The position numbers and the translations under genes were made by a program. The notes beneath the pieces are model-generated. The model made no database searches. It was not told where the DNA came from and worked only from the letters and a program-made list of their open reading frames with translations. Source: Comamonas testosteroni (GTDB lineage Bacteria > Pseudomonadota > Gammaproteobacteria > Burkholderiales > Burkholderiaceae_C). From it: a stretch of 64,000 bases of DNA. Of this stretch, positions 50,791 to 60,629 are shown one piece after another. The stretch covers positions 4,650,001 through 4,714,000 of the forward strand of contig NZ_CP043568.1 in the NCBI RefSeq assembly GCF_014076415.1. Direction: 5' to 3'. Positions within the stretch are counted from its first letter, which is position 1; each line of letters opens with the position of its first letter.

Positions 50791-50858
50791 GAATGTCTCT
50801 TGGTTCTTGCAAGGATAAAGCGCCGCGCGGCAGCGCGACAGGGAAGGGAATATACGTC

Positions 50859-51788
50859 TCAGTATCCGCGGGTCACGTCCACCAGGTTGAGCAAGGGCTC
50901 GCCCGCACGCAGGCGGCGCAGATTCTCCAGGCACTGGCGGGCCACGGTATCGGCCGAGGCCTGGGCCGCAATATGCGGAGTGACAAAGGCCTTGGGGTGC
51001 CCCCACACCTTGTTGCCGGGCTGGGGCGGCTCCTCGCGCAGCACGTCCAGCGCGGCGCCGGCCAGATGGCCTTCGTCGAGCAGGGCCAGCAGGTCGTCTT
51101 CCTCCACCTGCTCGCCGCGCCCCACGTTGATGAAGTAGGCGCCACGTGGCAGCAGGGACAGGGTGCGGCGGTCCAGCAGGTCGCGCGTCTCGGGCGTGAG
51201 CGGCAAGGCGCAGACCAGGATGTCGCTGCCGGACAGCAGCAGCTGCAGACCCTCGGCACCGCTGTGCGTGGCCAGGCCTGCAATGCTCTTGGCGCCGCGG
51301 CTCCAGCCTGCGACGGGGTAGCCGATGGCCTGCATGGCGCCAGCCACGAAGCGGCCGACCTCGCCCAGGCCCAGGATGCCCACGCGGCAGTCTGCGCTGG
51401 CGCGTACGGGGCGGCGCAGCCAGTCGCCGGCCTGCTGCTGGCGCGCGAACAGGTCCAGCTCGCGCGTGTGGCGCAGCGCCGTGCCGACCACATACTGGGC
51501 AATCTCCACATGCTGCTGCGGATCGACCGTGCGCGCCACGGGCAGGCCGGCCGGCAGGTCGGGCACGGCCAGCAGCTTGTCCACGCCCGCGCTGGGCGCG
51601 CACAGCAGCTTCAGGCCCGGATAGGCCGGCAGCACGCCCGGCTTGAGGCTCCAGGCGAGCATGGCCTCGACCGCATCGGCCGGTGCTTCGTCGCGATGGG
51701 CCCAGACCTGTACGTCGGGCGCCAGCGCTCGCAGCGAATCGACGATGGGTGCGCCCATGCTCGGGTGGATGTTGACCAGGATTCCCAT
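50859..51788 (-). CDS. D-isomer-specific 2-hydroxyacid dehydrogenase (GhrA-like)
   Basis: 309 aa from the ATG at 51788. The NAD(P)-binding motif GILGLGEVGRFVAG is at about 138-151; the catalytic Arg lies in INVGRGEQVEEDDLL (about 225), Glu in the LREEPPQPGNKVWGHP segment (about 255-260) and His in VTPHIAAQAS (about 272). It is closest to the glyoxylate/hydroxypyruvate reductase A group, which has the same EEPLPxxxPLWxHP pattern. It reduces a 2-keto acid or oxidises a 2-hydroxy acid. It lies 8 bases after the class II aldolase gene, so the two probably act in sequence. Confidence 0.88.
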   Translation of the reverse strand: MGILVNIHPSMGAPIVDSLRALAPDVQVWAHRDEAPADAVEAMLAWSLKPGVLPAYPGLKLLCAPSAGVDKLLAVPDLPAGLPVARTVDPQQHVEIAQYVVGTALRHTRELDLFARQQQAGDWLRRPVRASADCRVGILGLGEVGRFVAGAMQAIGYPVAGWSRGAKSIAGLATHSGAEGLQLLLSGSDILVCALPLTPETRDLLDRRTLSLLPRGAYFINVGRGEQVEEDDLLALLDEGHLAGAALDVLREEPPQPGNKVWGHPKAFVTPHIAAQASADTVARQCLENLRRLRAGEPLLNLVDVTRGY

Positions 51789-51795
51789 GTTTCTA

Positions 51796-52566
51796 TCAGT
51801 CCTTGTAACTTGGATCGAGACGGTCCAGGCGGCGCAGCAGGCCGGGCCAGGCGAGGCCTGCGCCCTTGCCCTTGGTGACCTGGCGCGACTGGTTGACCGC
51901 ATCGGCAATGATGGTCTGCGGGATACGCATCAGCTCGCTGCCGCCCGACTGCGCGAGGATCTGGATGCGGCAGGCCGACTCCAGCGTGTACATGGCCAGC
52001 ACGGCCTCGGCCACGCTTCGGCCGCAGGTCAGCAGCCCGTGGTTGCGCAGGATGAGGAAGTTGCTCGCACCCAGGTCATCGACCAGGCGCGGCTTCTCGT
52101 CATCGCGCAGGGCCACGCCCTCGTAGTCGTGGTAGGCCAGACGCACCAGCGGGAAGATGGACTGCTGCGAGATGGGCAGCAGGCCATCCTTTTGTGCCGA
52201 CACGGCCACGCCGTAGCGAGTGTGCGTGTGCAGCACGCACTGCACCTCGGGCCGGCCGTCATGGATGGCGCTGTGGATGACGAAGCCGGCGGGGTTGACG
52301 TCGTACTCGGTCTCCATCAGCGGCCGGCCCTCGTGGTCCACCTTGACCAAGCTGGACGCAGTGATCTCATCGAACAGCATGCCGTAGGGGTTGATCAGGA
52401 ACTGGCCGGGCTGGCCCGGCACGCGCGCCGAGATGTGGGTGAAGATCAGGTCGTCCCAGCCGAAGTGGGCAACCAGCCGGTAGGCGGCAGCCAGCTCGAC
52501 GCGGGTCTGCCACTCTTCGGGCGTCACCTGACGGCGGACCTCGGACATTGTGGTGTCATGGCTCAT
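51796..52566 (-). CDS. Class II aldolase/adducin family protein
   Basis: 256 aa. The family fold is shown by FTHISARVPG (about 43-52), LINPYGMLFDEITASSLVKVD (about 56-76), the zinc ligands in CVLHTHTRYGVAVSAQ (about 110-125) and a later His in LRNHGLLTCGR (about 183). Members cleave or decarboxylate phosphorylated or free hydroxyacids; several act on non-sugar substrates. In this cluster it follows an acyl-CoA ligase gene and precedes a hydroxyacid dehydrogenase. The exact reaction is unknown. Confidence 0.87.
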   Translation of the reverse strand: MSHDTTMSEVRRQVTPEEWQTRVELAAAYRLVAHFGWDDLIFTHISARVPGQPGQFLINPYGMLFDEITASSLVKVDHEGRPLMETEYDVNPAGFVIHSAIHDGRPEVQCVLHTHTRYGVAVSAQKDGLLPISQQSIFPLVRLAYHDYEGVALRDDEKPRLVDDLGASNFLILRNHGLLTCGRSVAEAVLAMYTLESACRIQILAQSGGSELMRIPQTIIADAVNQSRQVTKGKGAGLAWPGLLRRLDRLDPSYKD

Positions 52567-52608
52567 GGGATTTGTCTCGTGATGGGCATCATGGAATGGA
52601 AGACAGGC

Positions 52609-54153
52609 TCAGCGCCCCGCCGCGTACTGGTCGCGCAGCTCGCGCTTGAGCACTTTGCCAATGGCGCTTCGCGGCAGCTCTGCGATGAAGCGCAGGTCGG
52701 CCAGACGCTGGGTCTTGCCGGCTTGCTGGTTGTACCAGCCCATGATCTCCTCGGGCCGGGCCGGCTGGCCCGTGCGCGCCACCACATAGGCCACAGGCGT
52801 CTCGCCCCACTGCTCGGAGGGCACGCCGACCACGGCCACGTCGTCCACGGCCGGGTGGGCGCGCAGCTGGGTTTCCAGGTCGCTAGGGTAGATGTTGAAG
52901 CCGCCGCTGATGATCATGTCCTTGCGGCGGTCGAACAGGGTCAGGAATCCGTCGGCGTCAAAACGGCCCACATCGCCCGTGCGAATGAAGCGCTTGCCCG
53001 TGGCATCGAACCATTCGGCCTCTCGCGTCTTGGCGGGCTGACCGTGGTAGCCGCTCATCATGCTGGCCGAATGGCCCACGACCTCGCCATCCTCGCCCGG
53101 GGCGACCTCGCGGCCGTCCTCGTCGATGAGGCGGATGTCATGGCCTTCGGCGGGCCGGCCCACGGTATGCAGCTTGTCCGGGTGCAGATGGGCTTCGAGG
53201 ATGCAGGTGCCGCCGCCTTCGGTCATGCCGTAGAACTCGGTGAGGCTGCCCGGCCAGCGCGCCACCACATCTGCCTTGAGCTCGGCCCGGAACGGTGCGC
53301 TGGTGCAGAACTTGGCCTGAAAGCTCGACAGGTCATGCTCGCTGAACTGAGGCAGCGCCATGATGCGCTGGTACTGCACGGGCACCAGCATGGTGTGGGT
53401 GACGCGGTGCTGCTGGGCCAGTTGCAGGTAGCGGGCCGCATCGAACTTGGGCATCAGCACCACGCAGCCGCCACTGCCCAGCGTGGGAAAGAACACCACC
53501 AGCGTGGTGTTGGAGTACAGCGGCGTGGCCAGCAGCGTGGTGCCCTCGGGGCCGTAGCCGTAGACGCCGCCCCGGTTGATATGGGTCCAGCGCATGCCGT
53601 GCGACTGCACGATGCCCTTGGGCGTGCCCGTGGTGCCCGAGGAATAGATGATGTTGAACGGCGCGGCCGGCTCCACGCTCACGGGCGCGGGCTGCGCGCC
53701 TTCGGGCGCCAGCCAGTCGTCAAAGGCCCGGCCGGGAGCGGCGCCATCCAGCGAGATGCATTGCAGGGCGCTGTCGGCAGGCACCAGATCCTGGGCCGCC
53801 TTGTCGAGGAACAGGTGACGCGCCTGGGCATCGCGCAGCATGCAAGCCAGGCTCTCGGCTGTGGAGGATGGCGCCAGCGGCGCGACCACCACGCCCGCGC
53901 GCAAGGCGCCCAGGAACAGGGCGGCATAGCGCACCGAGTTCAAAGCGCAGATGGCAATGGCCTGACCCGGCAGCACACCTTCGCGCTGCAAGGCTGCGGC
54001 CACGCGGTCCATGAGGGCGTCGAGCTGGGCGTAGCTCAGGGTCTGCTGGTCGTCGCGCAGGGCCGCATGGGCAGGCTGCTGGCGCGCATGGCTGCGGATC
54101 AGCTCGGCCAGCGTGGTGAAGGGCGCATCGGGCGAAGGCAGGGTAACAGTCAT
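52609..54153 (-). CDS. AMP-forming acyl-CoA synthetase/ligase
   Basis: 514 aa. The P-loop-like A3 motif is IYSSGTTGTPKGIVQSHG (about 170-187), A5 is YGMTEGGGTC (about 305-314), A7/A8 is FIRTGDVGRFDADGFLTLFDRRKDMIISGG (about 390-418), and the C-terminal catalytic Lys is in RSAIGKVLKRELRD (about 500). It activates a carboxylic acid to its CoA thioester at the cost of ATP to AMP, probably the entry step of this cluster. Residues near 210-260 do not show a chain-length signature that I can read. Confidence 0.92.
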   Translation of the reverse strand: MTVTLPSPDAPFTTLAELIRSHARQQPAHAALRDDQQTLSYAQLDALMDRVAAALQREGVLPGQAIAICALNSVRYAALFLGALRAGVVVAPLAPSSTAESLACMLRDAQARHLFLDKAAQDLVPADSALQCISLDGAAPGRAFDDWLAPEGAQPAPVSVEPAAPFNIIYSSGTTGTPKGIVQSHGMRWTHINRGGVYGYGPEGTTLLATPLYSNTTLVVFFPTLGSGGCVVLMPKFDAARYLQLAQQHRVTHTMLVPVQYQRIMALPQFSEHDLSSFQAKFCTSAPFRAELKADVVARWPGSLTEFYGMTEGGGTCILEAHLHPDKLHTVGRPAEGHDIRLIDEDGREVAPGEDGEVVGHSASMMSGYHGQPAKTREAEWFDATGKRFIRTGDVGRFDADGFLTLFDRRKDMIISGGFNIYPSDLETQLRAHPAVDDVAVVGVPSEQWGETPVAYVVARTGQPARPEEIMGWYNQQAGKTQRLADLRFIAELPRSAIGKVLKRELRDQYAAGR

Positions 54154-54240
54154 GAGGGGCTCCGTTTCAGGAATTCACGAATCTCAAGCGAACTGCGCCT
54201 GCGAGCCCCCGGCCCTGCAGGCGCTTGGGCAGACGGTGGC

Positions 54241-55227
54241 TTATTTGGCAGCCAGACCCAGGCGGTCGATCAGAGCCTTGTCCTTGGTAAAGGCCTCCCT
54301 GGCCCATTGCGCATAGTCGGCGCCCGAGCGGTACCAGACGTCCTGGTTGAGCTGCTTTAGCACCTCGACATGGCGCGGATCGTCCATGGCCTTCTTGAAG
54401 GCATCATGCAGCTTGCGCACCACCGCCGGGTCCATGCCCTTGGGGCCGGCCAGACCGTAGGGCGAAGTGGAGACCACGCCATAGCCCAGCTCCTTGGCCG
54501 TAGGGACATCGGGCCAGCGCTGGGTGCGCTTTTCGCCAAAGGTCATGAGCAGACGCATCTGGCCGCCATTCACATAGGTGTCCCAGCCCGAGGCATCGCT
54601 TTGCGCGGCCACATGACCGCCCAGCAGGGCCTGCTGCAGGTCGGCGTTGCCCTTGAAAGGCACATGATTGAGAGTGACCTTGGCATTCTCGGCCAGTTCC
54701 TCCATCAGCAGATGCGGCGAGGAACCTATGCCTGTGGAGCCGTATTCGATCTTGCCGGGAGTCTTGCGTGCGGCGGCAATGTACTCGTTGAAGCTCTTGT
54801 AGGGAGAGTCCGAGCGCACCGTGAAACCGAAGGTATATCCCGAGACACCGATGATGTAGGTGAAATCGGTGACCGGGTTCCAGGCGGTTTTTTGCATATG
54901 TGCCATGCGCAGCATGGACATGGGGAACTGGGTGATGGTGTAGCCGTCGGGCTTGGCTGTGCGCGCCATGGCGCCGGGACCCAGCGTGCCGCCTGCGCCG
55001 GGCTTGTTCTCGACAATGATGGGCTGGCCCAGGTGCTTGCCCGCGATGTCGGCCAGCGTACGCATATGGCGGTCGGTGGGGCCACCGGCCGGGAATGGCA
55101 CGATCAACGTGACTGGCCGCGCGGGATAGTCGCCGGACTGAGCCCAGGCTGATGCGCCGGTGCCTGCGGCAGTCAAAAAGGCGGCCGCGGCAAGCACCAG
55201 GCTGCGGCGGTCAAGGGAAATCTGCAT
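54241..55227 (-). CDS. Bug-type tripartite tricarboxylate transporter substrate-binding protein (2)
   Basis: 328 aa from the ATG at 55227. Signal peptide with Arg pair (DRRSLVLAAAAFLTAAGTGASAWAQ), then YPARPVTLIVPFPAGGPTDRH, GQPIIVENKPGAGGTLG, PDGYTITQF and VTLNHVPFKGNADLQQALLGGHV. The ligand loop differs from the other three copies, so ligands may differ. It is located between the etfA and acyl-CoA ligase genes. Confidence 0.9.
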   Translation of the reverse strand: MQISLDRRSLVLAAAAFLTAAGTGASAWAQSGDYPARPVTLIVPFPAGGPTDRHMRTLADIAGKHLGQPIIVENKPGAGGTLGPGAMARTAKPDGYTITQFPMSMLRMAHMQKTAWNPVTDFTYIIGVSGYTFGFTVRSDSPYKSFNEYIAAARKTPGKIEYGSTGIGSSPHLLMEELAENAKVTLNHVPFKGNADLQQALLGGHVAAQSDASGWDTYVNGGQMRLLMTFGEKRTQRWPDVPTAKELGYGVVSTSPYGLAGPKGMDPAVVRKLHDAFKKAMDDPRHVEVLKQLNQDVWYRSGADYAQWAREAFTKDKALIDRLGLAAK

Positions 55228-55338
55228 GTCTTGTCTCCTGAATCTCTGAACCAGGTGGGGCCGGGGCACATGCCTTGTGTGCCGCTCTGGCCAGGGCCCG
55301 GACACCTGTGTCCGGGCCGCGCATTGCTATGGCAACGC

Positions 55339-56283
55339 TTAGATCGCCTTCACCAGCTCCGGCACTGCCGTGAACAGATCGGCTTCCAGACCGTAATCGG
55401 CCACCGAGAAGATCGGTGCCTCCGGGTCCTTGTTGATCGCCACGATCACCTTGGAGTCCTTCATGCCCGCCAGATGCTGGATCGCTCCCGAGATGCCGCA
55501 GGCAATGTACAGCTGCGGCGCCACGATCTTGCCCGTCTGGCCCACCTGCAGGTCGTTGGGCGCGTAGCCCGCATCGACAGCCGCACGGCTGGCACCGATG
55601 GCCGCTCCCAGCTTGTCGGCCAGGGGGGTGATCACTTCGGTGAACTTCTCGGCCGAGCCCAGAGCACGGCCGCCGGAGACGATGATCTTCGCTGCCGTCA
55701 GTTCGGGACGGTCGCTCTTGGTCACTTCGCTGCCCACAAAGGCGCTCTTGCCGCTGTCGGCCACGGCAGCCGCCGTTTCCACCGCCGCCGAGCCGCCAGT
55801 GGCAGCCGCTGCGTCAAAGCCCGTGGTACGCACGGTGATGACCTTGACGGCATCGGCGGACTGCACGGTGGCAATGGCGTTGCCCGCGTAGATGGGGCGC
55901 TCGAAGGTGTCGGCGGAGTCGACCTTGGTGATGTCGCTGATCTGGGCCACGTCCAGCTTGGCGGCCACGCGAGGGGCTACGTTCTTGCCCGAGGCGGTCG
56001 AGGGGAACAGGATGTGGCTGTAGTTGCCGGCACCATTTCCAGCAAGTGCCAGCACCTGGGCCGCCACGTTCTCGGCCAGGCCGTCCTTGAGGCTGGCGCC
56101 GTCGGCATGGATGACCTTGGAGACTCCGGCGATCTGGGCGGCTGCAGCGGCGGCAGCGGCTGCACCTTCGCCAACGACCAGCACATGCACATCACCGCCG
56201 CAGGCCTTGGCGGCCGTCACGGTGTTCAGGGTCGCGGTCTTGATCGAAGCGTTGTCGTGTTCTGCAATAACGAGAGAAGTCAT
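55339..56283 (-). CDS. etfA: Electron transfer flavoprotein alpha subunit
   Basis: 314 aa. N-terminal domain with SLVIAEHDN and [19 protein letters not shown]; the C-terminal FAD domain shows [15 protein letters not shown] (about 192-206), [13 protein letters not shown] (about 227-239), [33 protein letters not shown] sequence (about 245-273) and [20 protein letters not shown]. It takes electrons from acyl-CoA dehydrogenases and passes them to ETF:quinone oxidoreductase. It pairs with etfB 154 bases upstream; the linked dehydrogenase at 62809 is the likely donor. Confidence 0.95.
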   Translation of the reverse strand: MTSLVIAEHDNASIKTATLNTVTAAKACGGDVHVLVVGEGAAAAAAAAAQIAGVSKVIHADGASLKDGLAENVAAQVLALAGNGAGNYSHILFPSTASGKNVAPRVAAKLDVAQISDITKVDSADTFERPIYAGNAIATVQSADAVKVITVRTTGFDAAAATGGSAAVETAAAVADSGKSAFVGSEVTKSDRPELTAAKIIVSGGRALGSAEKFTEVITPLADKLGAAIGASRAAVDAGYAPNDLQVGQTGKIVAPQLYIACGISGAIQHLAGMKDSKVIVAINKDPEAPIFSVADYGLEADLFTAVPELVKAI

Positions 56284-56344
56284 TTCAGTCGTCTTTCTCT
56301 AAAATTTTTCATGATGCCTGCATCACCCGCGGCCGGCTAATCTG

Positions 56345-56437
56345 GCGCGGCGCAAGTGCAGGACACCGAGGAAGGGCCGCCCCGCACCGAGGGTGTCGTC
56401 CCCCTGCGGGGGATGACGCGAAGCGGCTCAGGGGGCC
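56345..56437. repeat. Dispersed intergenic GC-rich repeat, copy 3
   Basis: Between etfB and etfA. It contains ACACCGAGGAAGGGCCGCCC and the hairpin CCCCCTGC/GCGGGGG, and ends GAAGCGGCTCAGGGGG next to the etfB stop codon. Same 3'-end orientation as the other copies. Confidence 0.55.
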
Positions 56438-57202
56438 TTAGATGACCTTCGCTTCGTTTTTCAGCTTGTCGACCAGGGCGGCCACATCGGCCACCTTGAC
56501 GCCAGCGCCACGCTTGGCAGGCTCGGAGACCTTCACGGTCTTGAGGCGGGGCGTCACGTCCACACCCAGGTCTTCGGGCTTGAAGGTGTCCAGCTGCTTT
56601 TTCTTGGCCTTCATGATGTTGGGCAAGGTGACGTAGCGGGGCTCGTTCAGGCGCAGGTCGGTGGTGATGACGGCGGGCGTGGACAGGGCCACGGTTTCCA
56701 GGCCGCCGTCCACTTCGCGGGTGACGTTGACCCGGGGCGCGTCAGCCTTGTCGCCGGCGACTTCGACCTTGGAGGCGAAGGTGGCCTGGGGCAGGTCGGC
56801 CAGGGCCGCCAGCATCTGGCCGGTCTGGTTGGCATCGTCGTCGATGGCCTGCTTGCCGCAGATGACCAGACCGGGTTGCTCCTTGTCCACCAGGGCCTTG
56901 AGCAGCTTGGCCACGGCCAGAGGCTGCAGCTCGACATCGGTCTCGACCAGGATGCCGCGATCGGCACCGATGGCCATGGCCGTGCGCAGGGTTTCCTGGC
57001 ACTGGGCCACGCCGCAGGAGACGGCGATGACTTCGGTCACCACGCCTTTTTCCTTCAGGCGCACGGCTTCTTCGACGGCGATTTCGTCAAAGGGGTTCAT
57101 GCTCATCTTGACGTTGGCGATGTCCACACCCGTGCCGTCCGACTTCACGCGGACCTTGACGTTGTAGTCCACGACACGTTTGACGGGTACAAGGATTTTC
57201 AT
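56438..57202 (-). CDS. etfB: Electron transfer flavoprotein beta subunit
   Basis: 254 aa. [20 protein letters not shown] at the N-terminus, [20 protein letters not shown] (about 35-54), the [22 protein letters not shown] segment near 115-136 and the ETF-beta signature region [32 protein letters not shown] near 176-205 are all standard. It forms the ETF heterodimer with EtfA. Order etfB-etfA is the normal one. Confidence 0.96.
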   Translation of the reverse strand: MKILVPVKRVVDYNVKVRVKSDGTGVDIANVKMSMNPFDEIAVEEAVRLKEKGVVTEVIAVSCGVAQCQETLRTAMAIGADRGILVETDVELQPLAVAKLLKALVDKEQPGLVICGKQAIDDDANQTGQMLAALADLPQATFASKVEVAGDKADAPRVNVTREVDGGLETVALSTPAVITTDLRLNEPRYVTLPNIMKAKKKQLDTFKPEDLGVDVTPRLKTVKVSEPAKRGAGVKVADVAALVDKLKNEAKVI

Positions 57203-57238
57203 GAGAAAGCTCTTTCCTGGTTTTGAAGAGTGAAAGGC

Positions 57239-58213
57239 TTAGCGGGCCAGACCCGCGAGCCGCTCGTTGATCAGTGCATGGGCCTGGTCCATGATGCCGG
57301 CGATCAGTTGCGCCACCGTAGGCACATCGTTGATCAGGCCGGCCACCATGCCGCAGGACCAGACGCCCGCGTCCATGTCGCCGTCGTGCATGATGCGCGG
57401 ATAGACGCCGGCCACTTCGGGCGCGATGTCGGCAAAGGTGATGGCCGCGCCCAGCTCGCGCTCCTTTTGCAGCAGGCGCTCGGTCGCCGGGTTGGTCAGC
57501 ACGCGTTCAGTGTTGCGCAGCGGGCGCATGACCAGGCGGGTGTCGAGCTCGCTGGCCGCCACGATGGCCTGCTTGACGTTGGCGTGTACAGGAGCCTCTT
57601 TCGTAGCGATGAAGCGCGTGCCCATGTTGATGCCCTCGGCGCCCAGCGCCAGCGCGGCCACCAGCGAGCGGCCGTCTGCCATGCCGCCCGAGGCGACAAA
57701 GGGAATCTTCAGCTCTTCTGCCGCGCGCGGCAGCAGGATGAAGTTGGGAATATCGTCCTCGCCCGGATGGCCGCCGCATTCGAAGCCGTCCACGCTGATG
57801 GCGTCGCAGCCGATGACCTCGGCCTTGAGCGCATGGCGCACCGAGGTGCACTTGTGAATCACCTTGATGCCGGCTTCCTTGAGCGCGGGCAGCCATTTCT
57901 GCGGGTTGTTGCCGGCCGTCTCGACCACCTTGACGCCGCCTTCGATGATGGCCTTGACATAGCCCGGGTAGTCAGGCGGGTTGACCGAGGGCAGAAAGGT
58001 CAGGTTGACGCCAAAGGGCTTGTCCGTCATCTCGCGGCAGCGCGCGATCTCGCGTGCCAGCAGCTCGGGCGTGCGCTGGGTCAGGCCCGTGATGATGCCC
58101 AGCCCCCCTGCGTTGGAGACGGCAGCGGCCAGCTCGGCCAAGCCTACATGGTGCATGCCTCCCTGGATGATGGGGTGCTCGATGCCAAAGAGTTCGGTGA
58201 TGCGTGTCTTCAT
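57239..58213 (-). CDS. Nitronate monooxygenase-family flavoprotein
   Basis: 324 aa from the ATG at 58213. FMN-dependent TIM barrel: GIEHPIIQGGMHHVGLAELA (about 9-28), GGLGIITGL, KPFGVNLTFLPSV (about 66-78), SVDGFECGGHPGEDD (about 140-155, with the usual active-site His), and the phosphate-binding ASGGMADGRSLVAALALGAEGINMGTRF-type region (about 175-200). Many members at acyl-CoA gene clusters are not true nitronate oxidisers and their role is uncertain; enoyl reductase-like activity is another option. It lies 7 bases before the next Bug gene's stop. Confidence 0.88.
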   Translation of the reverse strand: MKTRITELFGIEHPIIQGGMHHVGLAELAAAVSNAGGLGIITGLTQRTPELLAREIARCREMTDKPFGVNLTFLPSVNPPDYPGYVKAIIEGGVKVVETAGNNPQKWLPALKEAGIKVIHKCTSVRHALKAEVIGCDAISVDGFECGGHPGEDDIPNFILLPRAAEELKIPFVASGGMADGRSLVAALALGAEGINMGTRFIATKEAPVHANVKQAIVAASELDTRLVMRPLRNTERVLTNPATERLLQKERELGAAITFADIAPEVAGVYPRIMHDGDMDAGVWSCGMVAGLINDVPTVAQLIAGIMDQAHALINERLAGLAR

Positions 58214-58220
58214 GTCCGTG

Positions 58221-59234
58221 TTACTCCACTGCAATGCCCTTGTCGCGGATCAGTTGGCCCCAGCGCGTGTAGTCCTGCTGGATGCGCTGACCCAGTTGGG
58301 CGGGATTCTGGAAGGTGGCGATGGCGCCCGCGTGGAGCAGCTTGTCCTGGATGTCCTTGTCGGCCAGGATCTGCTGGACTTCTGAGGCGATGCGGTCCAC
58401 CACGGCCTTGGGCGTACCCTTGGGCGCGAGCAGACCGCCCCAGGAGACGGCGTCGTAGCCCTTGATGCCCTGCTCGGCAATGGTCCTGGTGTCAGGCAGC
58501 ATTCTCACGCGCTGGGGCGAACCCACGGCGATGGCGCGCAGCTTGCCGGCCTGGATGTGGGGCAGCGCGGCCACGAGGTCTGCATACATGATGGGCACCT
58601 GGCCGCCGATGGTGTCGGTGATGGCGGGCACGCCGCCCTTGTAGGGCACATGCTGCATGTCGAAGCCGGCCATCTGCTTGAGCAGTTCCATGCTCAGGTG
58701 GCCGAAGCTTCCGGCGCCCGAGCTGGTGTAGTTCAGCGGCGACTTCTGGGCTTTGGCGTGGGCGATCAGACTCTTGAGGTCGGTAACGTCGGGCAGCAGC
58801 GCAGGATTGACCACGATGACGATGGGCAGGTCATAGACCGTAGCCACGGGCGTGAAGTCCTTGACGGTGTCGTAGCCCGCCTTCTTGTACAAGTGCGGCG
58901 CCAGCAGCGTGGGCGTGGCCAGCATCATCAGCGTGTAGCCGTCGGCCGGACTCTTGGCGACCTGCACTGCCGCGATCGAGCCCGAGGCGCCGGGGCGGTT
59001 CTCCACCACCACGGTCTGCCTGAGGCGCTCGCCCAGCTTCTGGCCCACGATGCGCGATGCGGTATCGGTGGGTCCACCCGCCGGGAAAGGCACGACCAGG
59101 CGCAGCATCTTGCTGGGCCAGTCGGTCTCGGCCAGCGCGCCGCCGGCCATGCCGGCCAGCAGCGGCGCTGCGGCCAGGGCCAGAACGCTGCGCCGGGTGG
59201 CTCCGGCCTGAGGTGCGGTATTGCGCGTGTACAT
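58221..59234 (-). CDS. Bug-type tripartite tricarboxylate transporter substrate-binding protein (3)
   Basis: 337 aa from the ATG at 59234. The signal peptide contains TRRSVLALAAAPLLAGMAGGALA; the mature protein begins WPSKMLRLVVPFPAGGPTDTAS, then RQTVVVENRPGASGSIA, PADGYTLMMLATPTLLAPHLYKKAGYD-type sequence and MQHVPYKGGVPAITDTIGGQV. Fourth-nearest receptor gene to the acyl-CoA genes; it starts a block with the nitronate monooxygenase-like gene 8 bases downstream. Confidence 0.9.
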   Translation of the reverse strand: MYTRNTAPQAGATRRSVLALAAAPLLAGMAGGALAETDWPSKMLRLVVPFPAGGPTDTASRIVGQKLGERLRQTVVVENRPGASGSIAAVQVAKSPADGYTLMMLATPTLLAPHLYKKAGYDTVKDFTPVATVYDLPIVIVVNPALLPDVTDLKSLIAHAKAQKSPLNYTSSGAGSFGHLSMELLKQMAGFDMQHVPYKGGVPAITDTIGGQVPIMYADLVAALPHIQAGKLRAIAVGSPQRVRMLPDTRTIAEQGIKGYDAVSWGGLLAPKGTPKAVVDRIASEVQQILADKDIQDKLLHAGAIATFQNPAQLGQRIQQDYTRWGQLIRDKGIAVE

Positions 59235-59371
59235 GAAGTCTCCTCTCAAAGCTGCCCAGAGCGTGCTCTGAGTCGTCGGTGGTGGCCCGCTACCGCAGGC
59301 CAGGTAAATCAGTTGTCCATGGCGCTCGCGCCGCCTGCAGCCCATGAAATCGGCACGGCCCAAAGCCAGTG

Positions 59372-59490
59372 ACAGCAAGCAAGGGCCTGAGCCGGCCACG
59401 CCGCCCCGCAGCGAGGCTGTCGCCGGCCGCCCGTATGCCCCCTTCAAGGGGGAAGGCGCGAGGCCGCCCAGGCGAAGCGACTCAGGGGGT
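59372..59490. repeat. Dispersed intergenic GC-rich repeat, copy 4
   Basis: Contains AGCAAGGGCCTGAGCCGGCC (59378-59397), identical over 20 bases to copy 1 (2776-2795), then GCCGCCCCGCAGCGA, a CCCCCTTC/AGGGGGAAGG hairpin and GACTCAGGGGG beside the stop codon of the next gene. Confidence 0.6.
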
Positions 59491-60507
59491 TCAATCAAGC
59501 TTCGCGCCGGCTTGCTCGACCAGCGCCTTCCAGATCGGCATATCGCGCTGGTAGTTGTCACGGAAGGCCTGGGGGCTGTTCATCATGGGGATGAAGCCGG
59601 CGCCTGTAATGCGCTCCAGCACCTTGGGGTCCTTGATGATTTCACGCAGATGGCCGTATAGCTGGTCCACGACCTCCCTGGGCGTGCCGGCGGGCGCGCC
59701 CATGGCCACCCAGCCGTAGATCGAATAGGCGTCGTCGGTCACGCCCTGCTCGAAGATGGTCGGCAGCTTGGGCAGGATTTCCATGCGCTCCTTGCCGGTC
59801 ACGCCGATGGCTTTGAGACGGCCCGACTCAATGAAGGGCTTGGTGTTGAGCGCGCTGGAAAAGCACAGCTGCAGCTGGCCGCCGATCAGCTCCTGGATCA
59901 TGGGTGCATCGCCCTTGTAGGCAGCGTGGTTCATGTCGGCATCCATGGTCTTGCTCATATAGGCACCGGCCAGATGGGCATATGAGCCCACGCCCCAGGA
60001 GCCGTACGAAAGCTTGCCCTTGTGCGCCTTCACATAGGCCAGCAGCTCCTTCATATTGTTGGCAGGCACCGAAGGATGGACCACCAGCGTGACGGGCGCC
60101 GCGGCGATCTGGCTGATCAGCGCGATGTCCTTTTGCGGGTTGTAGGGCAGTTTGGTATAGAGGAACTGGTTGATCAGCATGGAGGTGCTGAGCGACAGCA
60201 GCAGCGTATGTCCGTCGGGCGCTGCCTTGGCCACGGCCTCGGTGCCGAGGATGCCAGCCGCACCGGCCTTGTTGTCCACCACCACGGGCTGGCCCAGGCG
60301 CTTGGCCAGCACCTCGCCGATGGTGCGCGCCATGATGTCGGTGGCACCGCCCGCGTTGAAGGGCACGACCACGCGGATGGGCTTGCTGGGCCATGCCGGC
60401 TTGCCGGCCTGTGCGAAGGCGCTGCTGGCGCCAGTGGTCAGCAGGCTGCCGCCGCCGATGGCGGCGAGTCCTTGCAGAAGATCGCGGCGTGTGACTGGGA
60501 TGCTCAT
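59491..60507 (-). CDS. Bug-type tripartite tricarboxylate transporter substrate-binding protein (4)
   Basis: 338 aa from the ATG at 60507. A twin-arginine-like signal (TRRDLLQGLAAIGGGSLLTTGASSAFAQ) precedes WPSKPIRVVVPFNAGGATDIMA, GQPVVVDNKAGAAGILG, APDGHTLLLSLSTSMLIN and MNHAAYKGDAPMIQELIGGQLQ. Periplasmic. It directly follows the CoA-transferase gene in the cluster, so its ligand may be the acid handled there. Confidence 0.9.
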   Translation of the reverse strand: MSIPVTRRDLLQGLAAIGGGSLLTTGASSAFAQAGKPAWPSKPIRVVVPFNAGGATDIMARTIGEVLAKRLGQPVVVDNKAGAAGILGTEAVAKAAPDGHTLLLSLSTSMLINQFLYTKLPYNPQKDIALISQIAAAPVTLVVHPSVPANNMKELLAYVKAHKGKLSYGSWGVGSYAHLAGAYMSKTMDADMNHAAYKGDAPMIQELIGGQLQLCFSSALNTKPFIESGRLKAIGVTGKERMEILPKLPTIFEQGVTDDAYSIYGWVAMGAPAGTPREVVDQLYGHLREIIKDPKVLERITGAGFIPMMNSPQAFRDNYQRDMPIWKALVEQAGAKLD

Positions 60508-60629
60508 GGTTTGTCTCCTATGAAGTCGCTGTCTTTGTTTGCCGTCTTGTGCGGCCTTCAAACTTGCTTTTCAGTTATTTTTGGCTCTATGAGATGTCCG
60601 CTGCCTGTGAGCCTGACACGGCCCAACGC

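Noticed and set aside
51643..54360. 905-codon open frame on the plus strand
   Set aside because: It is antisense to the hydroxyacid dehydrogenase, aldolase and acyl-CoA ligase genes, is rich in His/Gly/Ala from GC-biased third positions, and has no ribosome site.
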